Assembly: GCA_025267735.1 (NCBI GenBank) | Contig: CM046303.1 | Location: 50,361,403-50,425,402 of the forward strand | DNA length: 64,000 bases | Source: Mactra quadrangularis | Taxonomy: Eukaryota; Mollusca; Bivalvia; Venerida; Mactridae | Reading direction: 5' to 3' | Shown: positions 51,126-61,984 of the stretch, one piece after another | Layout of the letters: every line of letters begins with the position of its first letter | Position numbering within the stretch: position 1 is the first letter of the stretch | The notes under the pieces: generated by a model | Told to the model about the DNA's origin: nothing | The model's input: the letters and a program-made list of their open reading frames with translations, nothing else | Databases searched by the model: none | Position numbers and translations under genes: made by a program

Positions 51126-52690
51126 ACTTTCTAATAGTTTGTACTAAGAAGTTCGCATACCTTATAAGGCGTTTGATAAAACTTGTTAACAATTAGATCG
51201 TGCAAATTATTAAGATAAGCAAATGTATGATCAGTTATACAAATAATCAACATACCAGAAGTATAGCAACATGTATAAATGGAATGATACGCCTAAAAAG
51301 CAGCTACCTTATATAGTGTTCAATTATCTTTGATGACATTAGAATAAATCAACGACAACTGTTAAATACCGTTATTTAATTGTTAAAAATTTTTTATGTA
51401 CTGTATGTATATTTTAAACACATAGCTTATATTTAATATTTAAAATTGAGAATATAATGTCCAATTTTTGAGATTACTGAACATTTATTAATGATAAAGA
51501 AGTTCTTTTGTTTAAGCATTCACCAATGAAAAGAGAGACAAGAAGACCAAACACGTAAGGTAACTTTACATAGGCTTGACGTCAACATAGATTGTGACAC
51601 AATAGCAACTTGATATACCATGAATTAACAGGATAATTTGAAAAAAGAGTGAGAATGAAAATGCTTACGCTTCATGTCTACAAAGCATTTTCAAAATCAT
51701 TGTGTCTATTACTCACTTAACATTTACTTCGGTAAAACTTTCTATCGCTTATTGTTTTATTAATTGATATGAATATTTATGATATTGCTCGTTTATGTAT
51801 TTTATCTTTATTTTCTATAAAATGGTCATCGTAAGTTACAGAAGATAGATTAAAGATTTCTTTCATGGGTATAACTCTGAGTTTCTATTGATATTGGTCA
51901 ATTAGACTTCTCGTTTTATTGTTATGTTTGCTTGTAAACTGGTCAACAATTCATTATGATCCCAACTGTCAATATAGATTTCCGATGTTTCAGTCATAAA
52001 CTACTTTATCAAGATGAATGTTTTTAATTATTTTGTCGTTTTATTGTTGATTAAGTTTTCTCTTGTAAATCAGATGTTTTACAATGTCACTGACTAGTAA
52101 CTCATACGCGTGATGGACGATAAGTAAATAAGCTTAAACCATGAAATATATTGTTTTGTCCATTGACTGGTTAAACCGATATACATGTTGATGTAGTGCG
52201 TAAATATTGACCCCGATCTGACCTTTCACATTTGCATCTAATAATTATCTACACATATCCCGACGAAAATCAGTACCACGCCTATTCTGCACTTCGGCAG
52301 CATGTTTGTGTGTTAAATTTTAGCTTATAATTCTCACGGCCAAGGACACGGTGTAATCGAACATTAATACTACATTCGTATTCAATGTAATGAATATTCT
52401 TGTATAAAGGTCAGGTCGGGGTCAAACTTGACGCACAATATATTATAGATGAACGAGTTGTGTTATTAGTTGAGATACTATGTCACTACGACTATCAACC
52501 GAGTAAACAAGATCGAGGAATTACTTATTAAAACAAGAACGTAATTATGTTTGTGAGTTTGTCAAAAATAGTAACCTTCATTGTCTTTTATACTTAACAA
52601 CTGCAGCTTGTTCACATTTTTGTTTTGTAAAATAATATATGAACATTGGGCATTTGTTCTTCATCCTCAGGAGTCATCGTTATAATAACA
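51126..52690. other. A+T-rich intergenic DNA, no supported gene
   Basis: Nothing recognised. Confidence 0.45.
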
Positions 52691-52700
52691 TGACCAATTC

Positions 52701-52943
52701 CAATCTGATTAAAACCAGATCTAAAATTTTCCGCTCGCCTACTCGCTAATTTAGATCTGGCCTTTTACAAACGAAGGTCTAAAAGTTGAAATTACGAAAT
52801 TAAACTGTTATTAATAGTATTTTGTCTAGATGAAAGCTACGCATTGATTGGTCGACACAAAGTTCATCTCGACGTGACCTTCCACGGAGACAGTAGAGAT
52901 CCTGTACGACAATGCTCTACAGGATATCTGTTTACGGATATTG
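52701..52943 (+). mobile_element. MULE-like MITE, copy 3 (internally deleted, 243 bp)
   Basis: Termini are CAATCTGATTAAAACC and CGGATATTG, with a perfect 9-bp target-site duplication GACCAATTC at 52692-52700 and 52944-52952. About 150 bp are missing between 'AAACGAAGGTC' and 'AAAAGTTGAAATTACG' compared with the copies at 6.4 and 21.3 kb. The terminal stems are retained, so the ends are what defines the mobile unit. Confidence 0.85.
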
Positions 52944-53669
52944 GACCAATTCAAACAATTAATCAGTAATGGTGATTCTAGAAGATAACTGAGCTGTGTT
53001 AATTTATTCAACATTACTTCAGCGTACACATATATCAACTCGACCATATTGTAGGTAGATCAATGTTCTTTTAACTGTATGACAATAAGAGGCCATATTA
53101 GAGCCGTACATTTGTCTATGGATTGAGCTTACTAAATCATACAAAGTAGCCATAAGATGACGACAATGTTCATAACAATAATGAGAAAAGCTAACATCCC
53201 TAAGTAATTCATTTGTTAAAACCTTTGACATTTTGAACACATATAAAGAAGCACGAATTATGTTTAATTGGGAGATTAACTTGGCTAAGGTATTGGAAAG
53301 TAATAGAATACACTGGCAATACTATTAATGAATGGAGATAATGATTTTATATGTATATGTAACGTTGATACATCAATATTGAGTTTCTGGTAATGAGTTG
53401 ACCACTCTTACTCTATTTTTGTGTCACTTATACCAAGAACTTAGATAGAACTATGTAAAAGGTAGAGCAAATCTAGGCATATATTTCTACTGCATTGTGT
53501 GCTAAGACGTTTGACTTTAAAATTATTTCATTGAATATAATTTGTTTGAAGTTCATTAACAATAAGACTAGTCAAATACTATCATTCCTTGAATTAAACT
53601 GACATTGTGTTGGATGTGAAACGAAATTAGCCATTACAACATCGTTCCAAACAAGTTGAGTTATTATGT

Positions 53670-53985
53670 TGTGCCTTGGTATTGACAATATCATTATTTT
53701 TAACGACGTTACAGATTATCTAAATGAATGGAGCGTTGAACAAGTTAAATGAGGCTATGGTACGAGTCATTGATCAGTGTTATTAACTTGCATGTTTTCT
53801 GTTGGCAATCCGCACAGTCTTAATATAATATTTGTGCCCGGAACAATAGCTAACTTTAAATAGTTATTGATTGCGTACTGAAAAACATGTGGTGACTTCT
53901 TAATTATATTTTTAATCCCTTATTACTATCAATAGGATCATGAAACGGCTGAGGGAAAAGATAACGTTACAATTGTATGACAAGG
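53670..53985 (-). pseudogene. Relic copy B of the unrecognised coding-like repeat family
   Basis: The minus-strand frame reads KKSPHVFQYAINNY, then IVPGTNIILRLCGLPTENMQ and VNNTDQ before a stop. It lines up with the 46.5-kb copy residue by residue across the PG…GLPT.N.Q.N.TD stretch. Upstream on the same strand FYLPCHT matches FYLLVKI of copy A in position. Several stops and frame changes make it non-functional. Confidence 0.45.
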
Positions 53986-54136
53986 CAAATAGAATTTATG
54001 AATTATCTTATATAATATAAAGCGTCTGGGGGGGTTACAGAAGTTGTATTGAACTTGGTATCACCTTGATTGAATCAATTCTTTCAATTATAACTTTTGA
54101 TTTGATATTTCTCTTCGAGCTGTGTAAAGTGATTCG

Positions 54137-54445
54137 TATGGTGGCATATTTCTGCCACCAGATAACCACATAAGTAACACATTATTTAAGTGGTTAACTA
54201 GTTACGTAACTAGTTAACCCTTTAAAATTAAATTGGTAAAATAATACACAATGGCAGTTGTAAGTACTAACTTGCATTTGTTTCCTGTTATGATCGTTTA
54301 TTTATTGAAAAAAAAACTAATTATGTAACTAGTTAACTACTTAATTAAATATTTAATTTTCTGGTTAACTAGTTACGTAACTAGTTGACCACTTAATGAA
54401 CATGTTAGTTATGTGGTTATCTGGTGGCAGAAATATACCACCATA
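54137..54445. mobile_element. 309-bp MITE with nested palindromes
   Basis: The ends TATGGTGGCATATTTCTGCC and GGCAGAAATATACCACCATA are inverted copies, and the complementarity extends ~80 bp inward. A 6-bp direct repeat GATTCG at 54131-54136 and 54446-54451 is the likely target-site duplication. Inside the left arm a 28-bp perfect palindrome (54192-54219, GGTTAACTAGTTAC and its complement) occurs, repeated with one mismatch at 54363-54390 and partially near 54318-54333. Element class is unassigned. Confidence 0.8.
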
Positions 54446-54451
54446 GATTCG

Positions 54452-57400
54452 TTATATGTTAATTGTATTATATACATGTATACGATTTGTTTAAATTTTG
54501 TACGTGTTTTAGGAAATGATATTTAGCTTCAAACTTTGTAATTAGTTGCTTGCTAATATGCAAAGCCTGTACTAATCTACAAGTGTTGAGAATTGTTTTT
54601 TCATGATACTTTTCACATAAAAACACAATAAACATTTCAAAACCATTTTGTTTACGAAATTGAAGTTTGAAACATTCACCAACAAGTCTTTAAAATTATG
54701 CTGATAGACAAAAACAAATCTTTCAGAATATTTTAAATAAGTTATAGAAACTAAATTTTAAGAGTTATTTGGGATCTATAGTTATTTATAGTATACACAC
54801 TTTTTTAAAAATGAAAGTTCATTTATATTATTTCAACTAATTTAATCAAAGTTTACTGATGTAATTGCCAAAACGTAAATAAACAGTACATCATGTCAAT
54901 AGCAATTACTTTAAATTAAAAATATTTCCAATTTAGTTGTATTATCACCTTTTAGTACTAATACAACACAAAAGTTAATTGAACTGGCACCTACATACAT
55001 GTATTTGGTTTTTATCTTTGTGAACTAAGCAAAATTAAAATTAAACTAATGAGTATAGGGTGAATAATTACGGAACAAACATATTTTTTAGTACGAAGTA
55101 CTATTTTCAATTAGTTTTGGTCTTTCTTCATTAGAACATTTTACTTGACTGACTGTCTGATTTTTAGTGGAAAAGAGACACCCAGTCCAGTAAAATTTAC
55201 TCAAAAATAAGGAAAGACATTAACCATAAAACAAGTTAACCTCAGCCAAAACGGACTAACACCATTCAAAGTTAAAGACATATTTTGTTTATTATTACAG
55301 TTCCCCATTTTAATTCAGCTAACCTGTATAATAGCAAGACCCAAAAATGCGCAGTATGGTAGGAGAATGGAAAAACATAAAACAGTCCTAAACTAAACAT
55401 TGGTGGTTCAAAACCCAGTGACTGCCATATCGTTTATTTCTTATTATTTATTTTTTATCATATTAGTATATAACACTATTTGCATAGAAACGTGTACTAA
55501 AAATTATCATAAATAAAAAGCAATTTTATTTTACATTGGATTTTAAATAACTTTCCTATTGGTGTGCTGACTTTCATTTTAAAGCAAAACTGACTTATTT
55601 CGGTTTATTAAAGCCAAATTAGCTAATGAGTAAAATCAAATTTACCGACTTGTTCAGGATAATTTCACAAGCGTGCGTGACAACTAAGAATTTGATTTTT
55701 TGTTACACTAATTAAGTGCATAGCGTTGCATTATCAAACTAGATATATTAATTAAATATAGCATCTTGACTGGAGACACCCATCGCAATGCTTAATAGTA
55801 CTTCGCCAGTAAATTTCAAGAGTTTAATCTCTTCACTAATCATATTGAAAATAACTTCTTATATTGTAATTTGTTGCAAATTTGTTGAATCACTTGTCAA
55901 ATGTTTTACCTTTCTTGATGTATATAGTATGTAAATACTGTTGTTAAGAGGCTCATTGGGAAGATTGGGCTTTGCTTTACTCTGTTACATCTATAAATAA
56001 AGTCTTTATTGTTATCATAAAATAATTAGTGAAGTTGCCGAGTCGCGTGGTACTATTTTGCTAGTAAAAACTTTGATGTTGACTTGGAACGCGTGCACGA
56101 TTGGTGTTATGTCCGTGATTTCGTCAGCACTGGATGGGTCTGAAAACCATTTGTTTAGACATTGAAGTCACGACATAGGGTCAAACTTTGAAAGGTTCAC
56201 TGCCGAGGACCTTGAAGAAGCACAAATAAGTTTGAAACGTCAAGATAACTGTCGAATTTAGCGTGGAAAGTGATGGTATACATTGTGAGTCGGTATCGGA
56301 GTACGGCGGTCCTGGCAGTTGAGTTTTTTTGTGAAGAAATTCATAAGAAACTGTGACTTTACGGATTTATTTTAAACTATAATAATTATGTTTTGTGACA
56401 TTACTTCTAATTAGATTTTAGGCTGTAAATACCGATCATAAATTGTATTCTGTTTATTGATTATTTTCATTTGGAATATTATATACCGGAAAAAACAGTA
56501 GTGTTATTTGCCATTTTTTAATCATAAAAGTGAAATCGTTTAGGTAAGTAAGTTTTTCTCTTTTCCAAAAAATGTTTCTGGTACTACTACGGCAATATAC
56601 TTCAATATAATGCTTAGAATAATGCTAGGACATAATTTATTCAGACATTTTACTTTCGAGACATAACAACAAACTCTCAAAAGTCAAAATAGATAAAAAC
56701 GCTCGACAGAGGCGGGCAGGATGGCAGTAATTAGACTGCTCTAGGACATTACAGATATCGGGACATCTGTGGACTTCCAAGCCAACAGTGTCGTGTATAA
56801 ACGCATTTAACTGGTTTATATCTAAACGATTGTAATTTAAGTATTTTTCATCATCTTATAAAACATGTAGTCAAACAACATCCAATCTTTTTTGTGATTT
56901 ATGTTTCAGGATATTTAACAAGAACATCCCACGTCGATAAGTTAACTATTTCTGGCTAGTGTTTGTTTAGTTGGCATGAAACGCGTACAAGCAAAAAGCA
57001 AGTTCTGAATTGTTGCTTATAATTTATTGACATTTTGTTTGTTGTCAACGACGCTATGAAATTAACTTATGGTTATTGCAATAAAGAAACTATATGATAC
57101 CAAGGTTCTTACCATTGATTGGTATTGTTAAATTTAGTTTTAGTTTTAATTCGAGCTATCTTAATCATAACGATCACTGTAGGAAGGAGATAATGTTACG
57201 TAGTAATTATGAATGGCAAGCAATACAATTATGTTGTGTGATATATTGACGTGGCTATAATGTGATTTAAGACCAAGTGTGTGTAATTGAATCTAAACAG
57301 CAACCATACAGAAGCAGACGTACTTTAACAAATGGTTATTTGAGATATTTGTAGTTATATGTTGTACATTAAAGGTCTTAATGCAATGACGGTCGGAATG

Positions 57401-57519
57401 AAAAGATTGGGTCCTGCCTAACTGTGTTGCCTATATAAATTAAGTCTTTATTATTATTATCAAACCGAACCAAACACAATATGATTATATACATGTAATA
57501 CATATCATTAAATATCTAT
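54452..57519. other. A+T-rich intergenic DNA with a G+C-richer patch, no supported gene
   Basis: Most of the stretch holds nothing. About 56030-56330 and 56705-56800 are visibly richer in G+C and CG dinucleotides than their surroundings (e.g. GTTGCCGAGTCGCGTGG, GAGGCGGGCAGGATGG), which could mark an untranslated exon, an old element or a regulatory region. I see no frame or splice pair to define one. Confidence 0.4.
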
Positions 57520-57707
57520 GTGTTATTTGTCTTGTTAAGTGCCAAATTTGCACAATACTGCAAAACCTGTTTCACAGAACTGATAACCGGGTCGAAATGT
57601 GTTATTGGGGCAATAAGTGTTATAAGTCCTGTTCCAATATCAAATTTCTGTGCTCTGGTTGATAAAACAGGGCCAACAGGGCCAATACCAAAAATTGATC
57701 CGTAAGT
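57520..57707. other. Possible exon or conserved repeat, strand unclear
   Basis: The stretch is open on both strands for 60 codons. On the plus strand it ends ...ATTGATCC|GTAAGTAG, a good splice donor, with GPTGP near its end. On the minus strand it reads GSIFGIGPVGPVLSTRAQKF and onward to a stop. An internal TTTCACAG could serve as an acceptor. It is more G+C-rich than its neighbours. I do not recognise a protein; it could be an isolated exon, a pseudo-exon or a repeat fragment. Confidence 0.25.
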
Positions 57708-57966
57708 AGTTCTTTAATGAAATTGTCATTGAATAAGTAATTTAGTATAGACCTTGTTATTTTTCATTATGGCTTTCATTATGGCTCTTAGCCTTCGGCT
57801 TCGGGCCAATACGGCTGCCCTTGGAAAAGTAGCAATACCTATAACAAAATACTTATTTAGTAACGTATAATATAGTCTGAATCACGGTGTTTCCTACAGT
57901 ACTAGGATTGTATCGTATATAGACAAATACCAATCTAAATTACATGATACTGAGTTAGTAATGCCT

Positions 57967-58308
57967 CAGTCCCATAAAATCGTGGCTTGTTGCAGATCCG
58001 TACGTGCAGACAACTGTAGGCCGTGCGAAGCCTTGCCTATTAAGGTGACGGTACGCACATAGCACAAAACAGCACACCCGTTCAGAGACGTAGCTGGAAG
58101 ATATGCAAGTTTAATTCATACTCGACCACGACTTTGTTCACGATTTGACTTTGAAACCGATACGTGTATCTTGGGGTCATCTCACGGACTCTGGCAAAAA
58201 ACGTAACAGTCCGTACGGATACGCAAGAGTTCGCACGGGTCCTTGCGGAGTTTAATCGCACGGCGCCCGTACGGTGCCCTCACGGCTATTTTTATGTTTA
58301 TTGGACTG
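57967..58308. mobile_element. G+C-rich MITE candidate (342 bp)
   Basis: The left end CAGTCCCATAAAATCGTGGC is imperfectly inverted at the right end (reverse complement CAGTCCAATAAACATAAAAA, then TAGCCGTG). The interior is unusually G+C-rich and full of CGTACG/CGTACGG/CCGTACG words on both strands, so subterminal pairing continues inward. No clean target-site duplication was found. It stands out sharply from the A+T-rich surroundings. Confidence 0.55.
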
Positions 58309-59820
58309 TGGCTCTAAACACACAGACTTATTAAATTTCATGAATTATGATATTGAGTCAGTTTCTTAATAATATTAAACACGTCAATAAGAACCGAACC
58401 GTTGAGCCAATACAGCGGTTTAAAATTAGCCGTTTTGGCGGACGAACAGCGACAGCACAAATATTTCCTATTTCTCTGGATTTTGTAAGATCGATAGCAA
58501 CCAACTTTTTCCAATTAAAATTGTAAGCGTTCATTGAACTAGCTATTGTAGGTTCCCTGCATTATAGTTTTTCGTTTTTAATTACCGTACTTAATTATAT
58601 AGTAAATTTCAAAAGTGATTACTTAGTTCAAACTTTATCTTACTCGAACAAGAGATATTTGCCAAGAACGATTCGTGTAGTTACTGAACTATCTCAAGTA
58701 TGTTCTATATCAATTATTTTCTTCAAATGTTATAGGTATTTTTGTATAAAGAAAATCTTTTTTAATCCGTTCTTTATACTTGTGAACCCATCCTTGATTA
58801 AGTATTCCTGACATCGGGATAAAGTTCATTACACATTAACTTACATAATGAATAGTTTATTCAGAATAAAAAAGCATTGCACGTAGAATACAGCATAGCA
58901 ATGACAAAAACTTAAGCAATTTAACAATTTACATTTCATAATGACAAATTAGCGTGATTAGAAATAGTACAATATTGCAATAAAAATGTTTATGGAAATA
59001 TGTTGATTTATATTTTAATTATATCATGAGAAGCCACAATTATTCACGGATAGCACAAAAAGAGCGAACTCTTATTTCTATTGTGGTCCCAATAGATGAG
59101 CGTGGTTAACATAGACAGGTTACTTGAATCGAAAGAAAACATAAAGAAAATTACTATATTATAAGCTTACTAAACAATATCACAAAGTTTTGGAGTTAAA
59201 TGGTTATTAATAGTAATTGCTATCATAAGTTAGGAGGAAAAATTAAATAAAAATATCACAGGTTAAATATAATCACATATTTAATAACAATGAAAACTGG
59301 TACTTAAAATCATTATTCAGTATGTAGTATATGTATAAATAAATCACAGACTTCGATATTAGGTTTGTGTATTTCTTTAAAATTACGTTGCTTTTCTTGA
59401 AACGACTTTTATAAACAAAAAATAATTTGTTGAGCATGTTTCATGTCTTGCTTTTAGTATTCAATTCTGTATAAGAGACCACCCTTGCGTATGTCAAGTA
59501 ACAGTAAAGAAAGACAACTCGGCTGAACTAACGTCACATTTGGAACAACCTCGGCGATCATCTACGAAGATATACCTCGGAAATCAGACGTAGTAGGAAT
59601 ACAACCAGGTTATTAGGTCCGGCGACTGTTATTTTCATTTCAACATTCAATAATGATTTTGTTACACGCTTTATCACATCATTTCATCACTACAATGTCA
59701 CACACGTCGTATTTCTGTGTAGTTCAGACTATTTACCACAGAAACCAAATTTCTATAGGTCTACTTTTTCACCTTATGATATCCGAGGTTTATCTGCGTA
59801 GAGCCGAGGTAGTTCCGAAT
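58309..59820. other. Upstream region of the 59.9-kb gene, no supported exon
   Basis: A+T-rich DNA with no recognised element. From ~59,500 the G+C content rises toward the gene, as expected near a promoter, but no TATA or initiator can be assigned. Confidence 0.4.
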
Positions 59821-59824
59821 GCTA

Positions 59825-59898
59825 ACGTCACTTACGTTATATTGTTACGTCATGACGTCGGTCCTAACGTCGGTTGCTAACGTCAAATCTGAACGTCA
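59825..59898 (+). promoter_or_regulatory. Cluster of ACGTC/ACGTCA motifs upstream of the two-exon gene
   Basis: ACGTCA occurs at 59825-59830, 59847-59852, 59880-59885 and 59893-59898, with TGACGTC at 59853-59859 and AACGTC at 59866-59871. CGTCA/TGACG is the half-site bound by CREB/ATF-type bZIP factors. Six occurrences in 74 bp, ending 28 bp before the ATG at 59926, are far above expectation in A+T-rich DNA. Whether the cluster is promoter, 5' UTR or an old repeat is not settled. Confidence 0.45.
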
Positions 59899-59925
59899 AA
59901 TAGATACAAAAAGTTACATTAGAAG

Positions 59926-61254
59926 ATGCATAGCGAATTGTGCGATACAAGAAATAAAATTATTTGGAAATGCGGAGATGCTCCAAGGGGAGAATGGGCT
60001 CCTATGGTGAAAGTTGTTGTAGAGGAGAAACGCTTACCAACAATGTTACCTTTAATCCAGCCTTTACACAGAAATTTAACAACAAGTGAAAGCTGTCACA
60101 ACATGCTTCAAAATTTCATAAGATCAATGGCGCAAGAGAATGAACTTGGTGAGTTTAATTACATCGTACGATTTATATTTAGAATTATTATATTATTTTA
60201 AACGGGCTAAAATAAATCAATATAGAAATGAATACTTATATGATTTATATGAATTTAATTTTAAATGTCCAAAATTGCACATAACTACCTTAGAAGTTTT
60301 TAGATAGATATATTCATTGTGTCCATTACTATGCAAATTTTAAACTTGAACATAGAAATAATGGATTTAAAACATAAACATAAACACAGCAAGGTCCCAT
60401 TTCTTACTAACACAACTCAAGTAGAAGTGTTGCATTATTAAGACTTGACCATTTGGTACATCATAAAGAAAATATTTGTTTTTTCTCGACTGTCGAAGTT
60501 TGAAAATTTTCACGGGACTGAACATGTTTTCTTTCCGAACTTACACCAAGCTATTGACATATCACACTTGTTAGGCACCGAACAGTTTGTACACACACAT
60601 TTACTGTGGAAGGTTTATCATAACTGGTTGATTTTTAAAAAAAAATTGTTGGGTTTAACGCCGTAGCAACAAATTGTAAAGGTCATATATCGGCGATCAT
60701 TCAACCTACTTACTCCTCCTGGAAAGGCTAAATCTCTGGATTTAGCTGTTAACCAACTACTAGGCGCATACTTTCGTCAGTGACTGACAACTGCCCTACA
60801 TTATTAAGAATCATTGGTAAGAGGGAGAATGGCCGTAAAAAAATTCATGACCAAACTCCTCGAAACTATGCCCCGCCTTGGAATGGAACCAACGACCCCT
60901 AATCAGTAGACTTGTGTGCTATCAACTGAGGTAGCCGAGCGGCTCATAACTGGTTGATGAAATGCAACTACACATATATAATTACTAGCACATGACATAC
61001 ATTCGTTTATTGTTAAAATAAAATGTAACTAAACCCATATTTTATTTATTTTAGATATGAAACAAGCAAATGTACTTACGTTTGAAGACATCAAGATTGC
61101 TGGTGGTGATTCTATTTCTGAGAGTGATAACACAGAGTGTATAGACGATGAAAATGAGGAAGAAAAAGTTACTATCAAGAAATCATTTAAATCAAGATTG
61201 GTTGAATGTTTGAGAAAGTTATGTTGTATAAAAGGAGAGAGAAAAGATGAATGA
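59926..61254 (+). CDS. Two-exon gene, protein of unknown function (140 codons)
   Basis: Exon 1 (59926-60148) starts with ATG directly after an in-frame stop (TAG at 59920-59922) and encodes 74 codons plus one base up to a donor CTTG|GTGAGT. Exon 2 (61055-61254) follows TTTATTTTAG and continues in phase: G plus AT makes one Asp codon, then MKQANVLTFEDIKIAGG and on to TGA. The product has an N-terminal part with a C/W-containing segment (IIWKCGDAPRGEWAPMVKV), a polar middle, an acidic run (ECIDDENEEEK) and a basic, Cys-rich end (SFKSRLVECLRKLCCIKGER) whose paired Cys could be lipidated. No signal peptide or membrane span. I recognise no family. Further 5' exons are possible. The 906-bp intron carries a SINE. 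Matching splice phase, composition and poly(A) signal support a real gene. Confidence 0.7.
60633..60943 (-). mobile_element. SINE family C, in the intron of the two-exon gene
   Basis: The minus-strand head GCCGCTCGGCTACCTCAGTTG with GGTTCCATTCC (box B) is followed by a ~200-bp body and the end TTGCTACGGCGTTAAACCC with an A/T-rich tail. A perfect 15-bp target-site duplication TCATAACTGGTTGAT lies at 60618-60632 and 60944-60958. It lies antisense to the host gene, well away from both splice sites, so it is likely tolerated. Confidence 0.9.
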
Positions 61255-61351
61255 AGCGACATCTATATATAGAAAATATTATGTATTGTTTGATAGTTGT
61301 TGACGTATTGCAGCACGTGTATACAAAATGTATATAGTACAAGAATAATGT

Positions 61352-61357
61352 AATAAA
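61352..61357 (+). terminator. Poly(A) signal AATAAA of the two-exon gene
   Basis: A canonical AATAAA lies 97 bp past the TGA stop at 61252-61254, in A+T-rich 3' UTR. This spacing is ordinary for a short 3' UTR. Confidence 0.55.
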
Positions 61358-61451
61358 TTATTATATAGTTTTTATAACAGTATGCTTGTATTTGTCTTTA
61401 TATCACATATACAATGTAGTTCTTAAACTGTGTTTGAAAGTATCAAAAGCC

Positions 61452-61523
61452 GCCCGGATAGCTCAGTTGGTAGCACTCAAGTCTACTGATCGAGGGGTTG
61501 TGGGTTCGATTCCTTGCTCAAGG
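61452..61523 (+). repeat. tRNA-like SINE head (family C related)
   Basis: GCCCGGATAGCTCAGTTGG (box A) and GTGGGTTCGATTCC (box B) give a tRNA-like layout. The segment CTCAAGTCTACTGATCGAGG parallels the SINE-C head at 60.9 kb (CACAAGTCTACTGATTAGGG). The acceptor ends do not pair convincingly and no SINE body follows, so this is a SINE remnant rather than a functional tRNA. Confidence 0.65.
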
Positions 61524-61531
61524 TAATTTGT

Positions 61532-61605
61532 AGTGCCCCTAGTGGGATTCAAACCCATGACCTCTCCATCCCTAAGCGCACGTCCTACAACTGGACTACA
61601 GCTCC
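61532..61605 (-). repeat. Second tRNA-like head, facing the first
   Basis: The minus strand reads GGAGCTGTAGTCCAGTTG (box A) … GGTTTGAATCCCAC (box B) … GGGGCAC. It converges on the plus-strand head at 61452-61523 with only ~8 bp between. The acceptor ends do not pair fully (GGAGCTG against AGGGGCAC). It represents another tRNA-derived head, different from families A to C. Confidence 0.55.
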
Positions 61606-61984
61606 TATTTTTCAATTCACACTCTCTTGCTGCTATTAACTGCACTAACATTTTTTTTTCAAAAAAAGTTAATGTAATTGTTTTTCCCACAACCCCCTTT
61701 TAATTATTATCCAGATTGTTTTATGAAATCTCTCCTCAAACAGCTTGCAATGAACGCGAATCTTAATTTCTTTAGTCACCGTTTGTCAATAAAGAGCGGA
61801 ACTTGAGGCTGTTAATATTCATAGGGATTTGTCCGATGATTTATTTCTCGAGTCCAGTCAATCATTACAAGTTGTCACTAAGAGAGCTGTAGAGAAAATA
61901 ATATTAATTGGATGTGGTAAACAAATATCAATAGTCAATACAACAGAACGATACAATATAAAAAAGATAAAATACAATAAATTT
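61606..61984. other. Short intergenic stretch
   Basis: Nothing recognised. It leads into the pentanucleotide array. Confidence 0.4.

Noticed and set aside
59653..60010. Overlapping plus-strand frames upstream of the two-exon gene
   Set aside because: They do not join exon 2 in phase and lack coding character; only the 59926 frame gives a phase-matched splice.
60445..60666. 73-codon plus-strand frame inside the intron
   Set aside because: It has no splice support in the gene model, and its end overlaps the tail and target-site duplication of the SINE.
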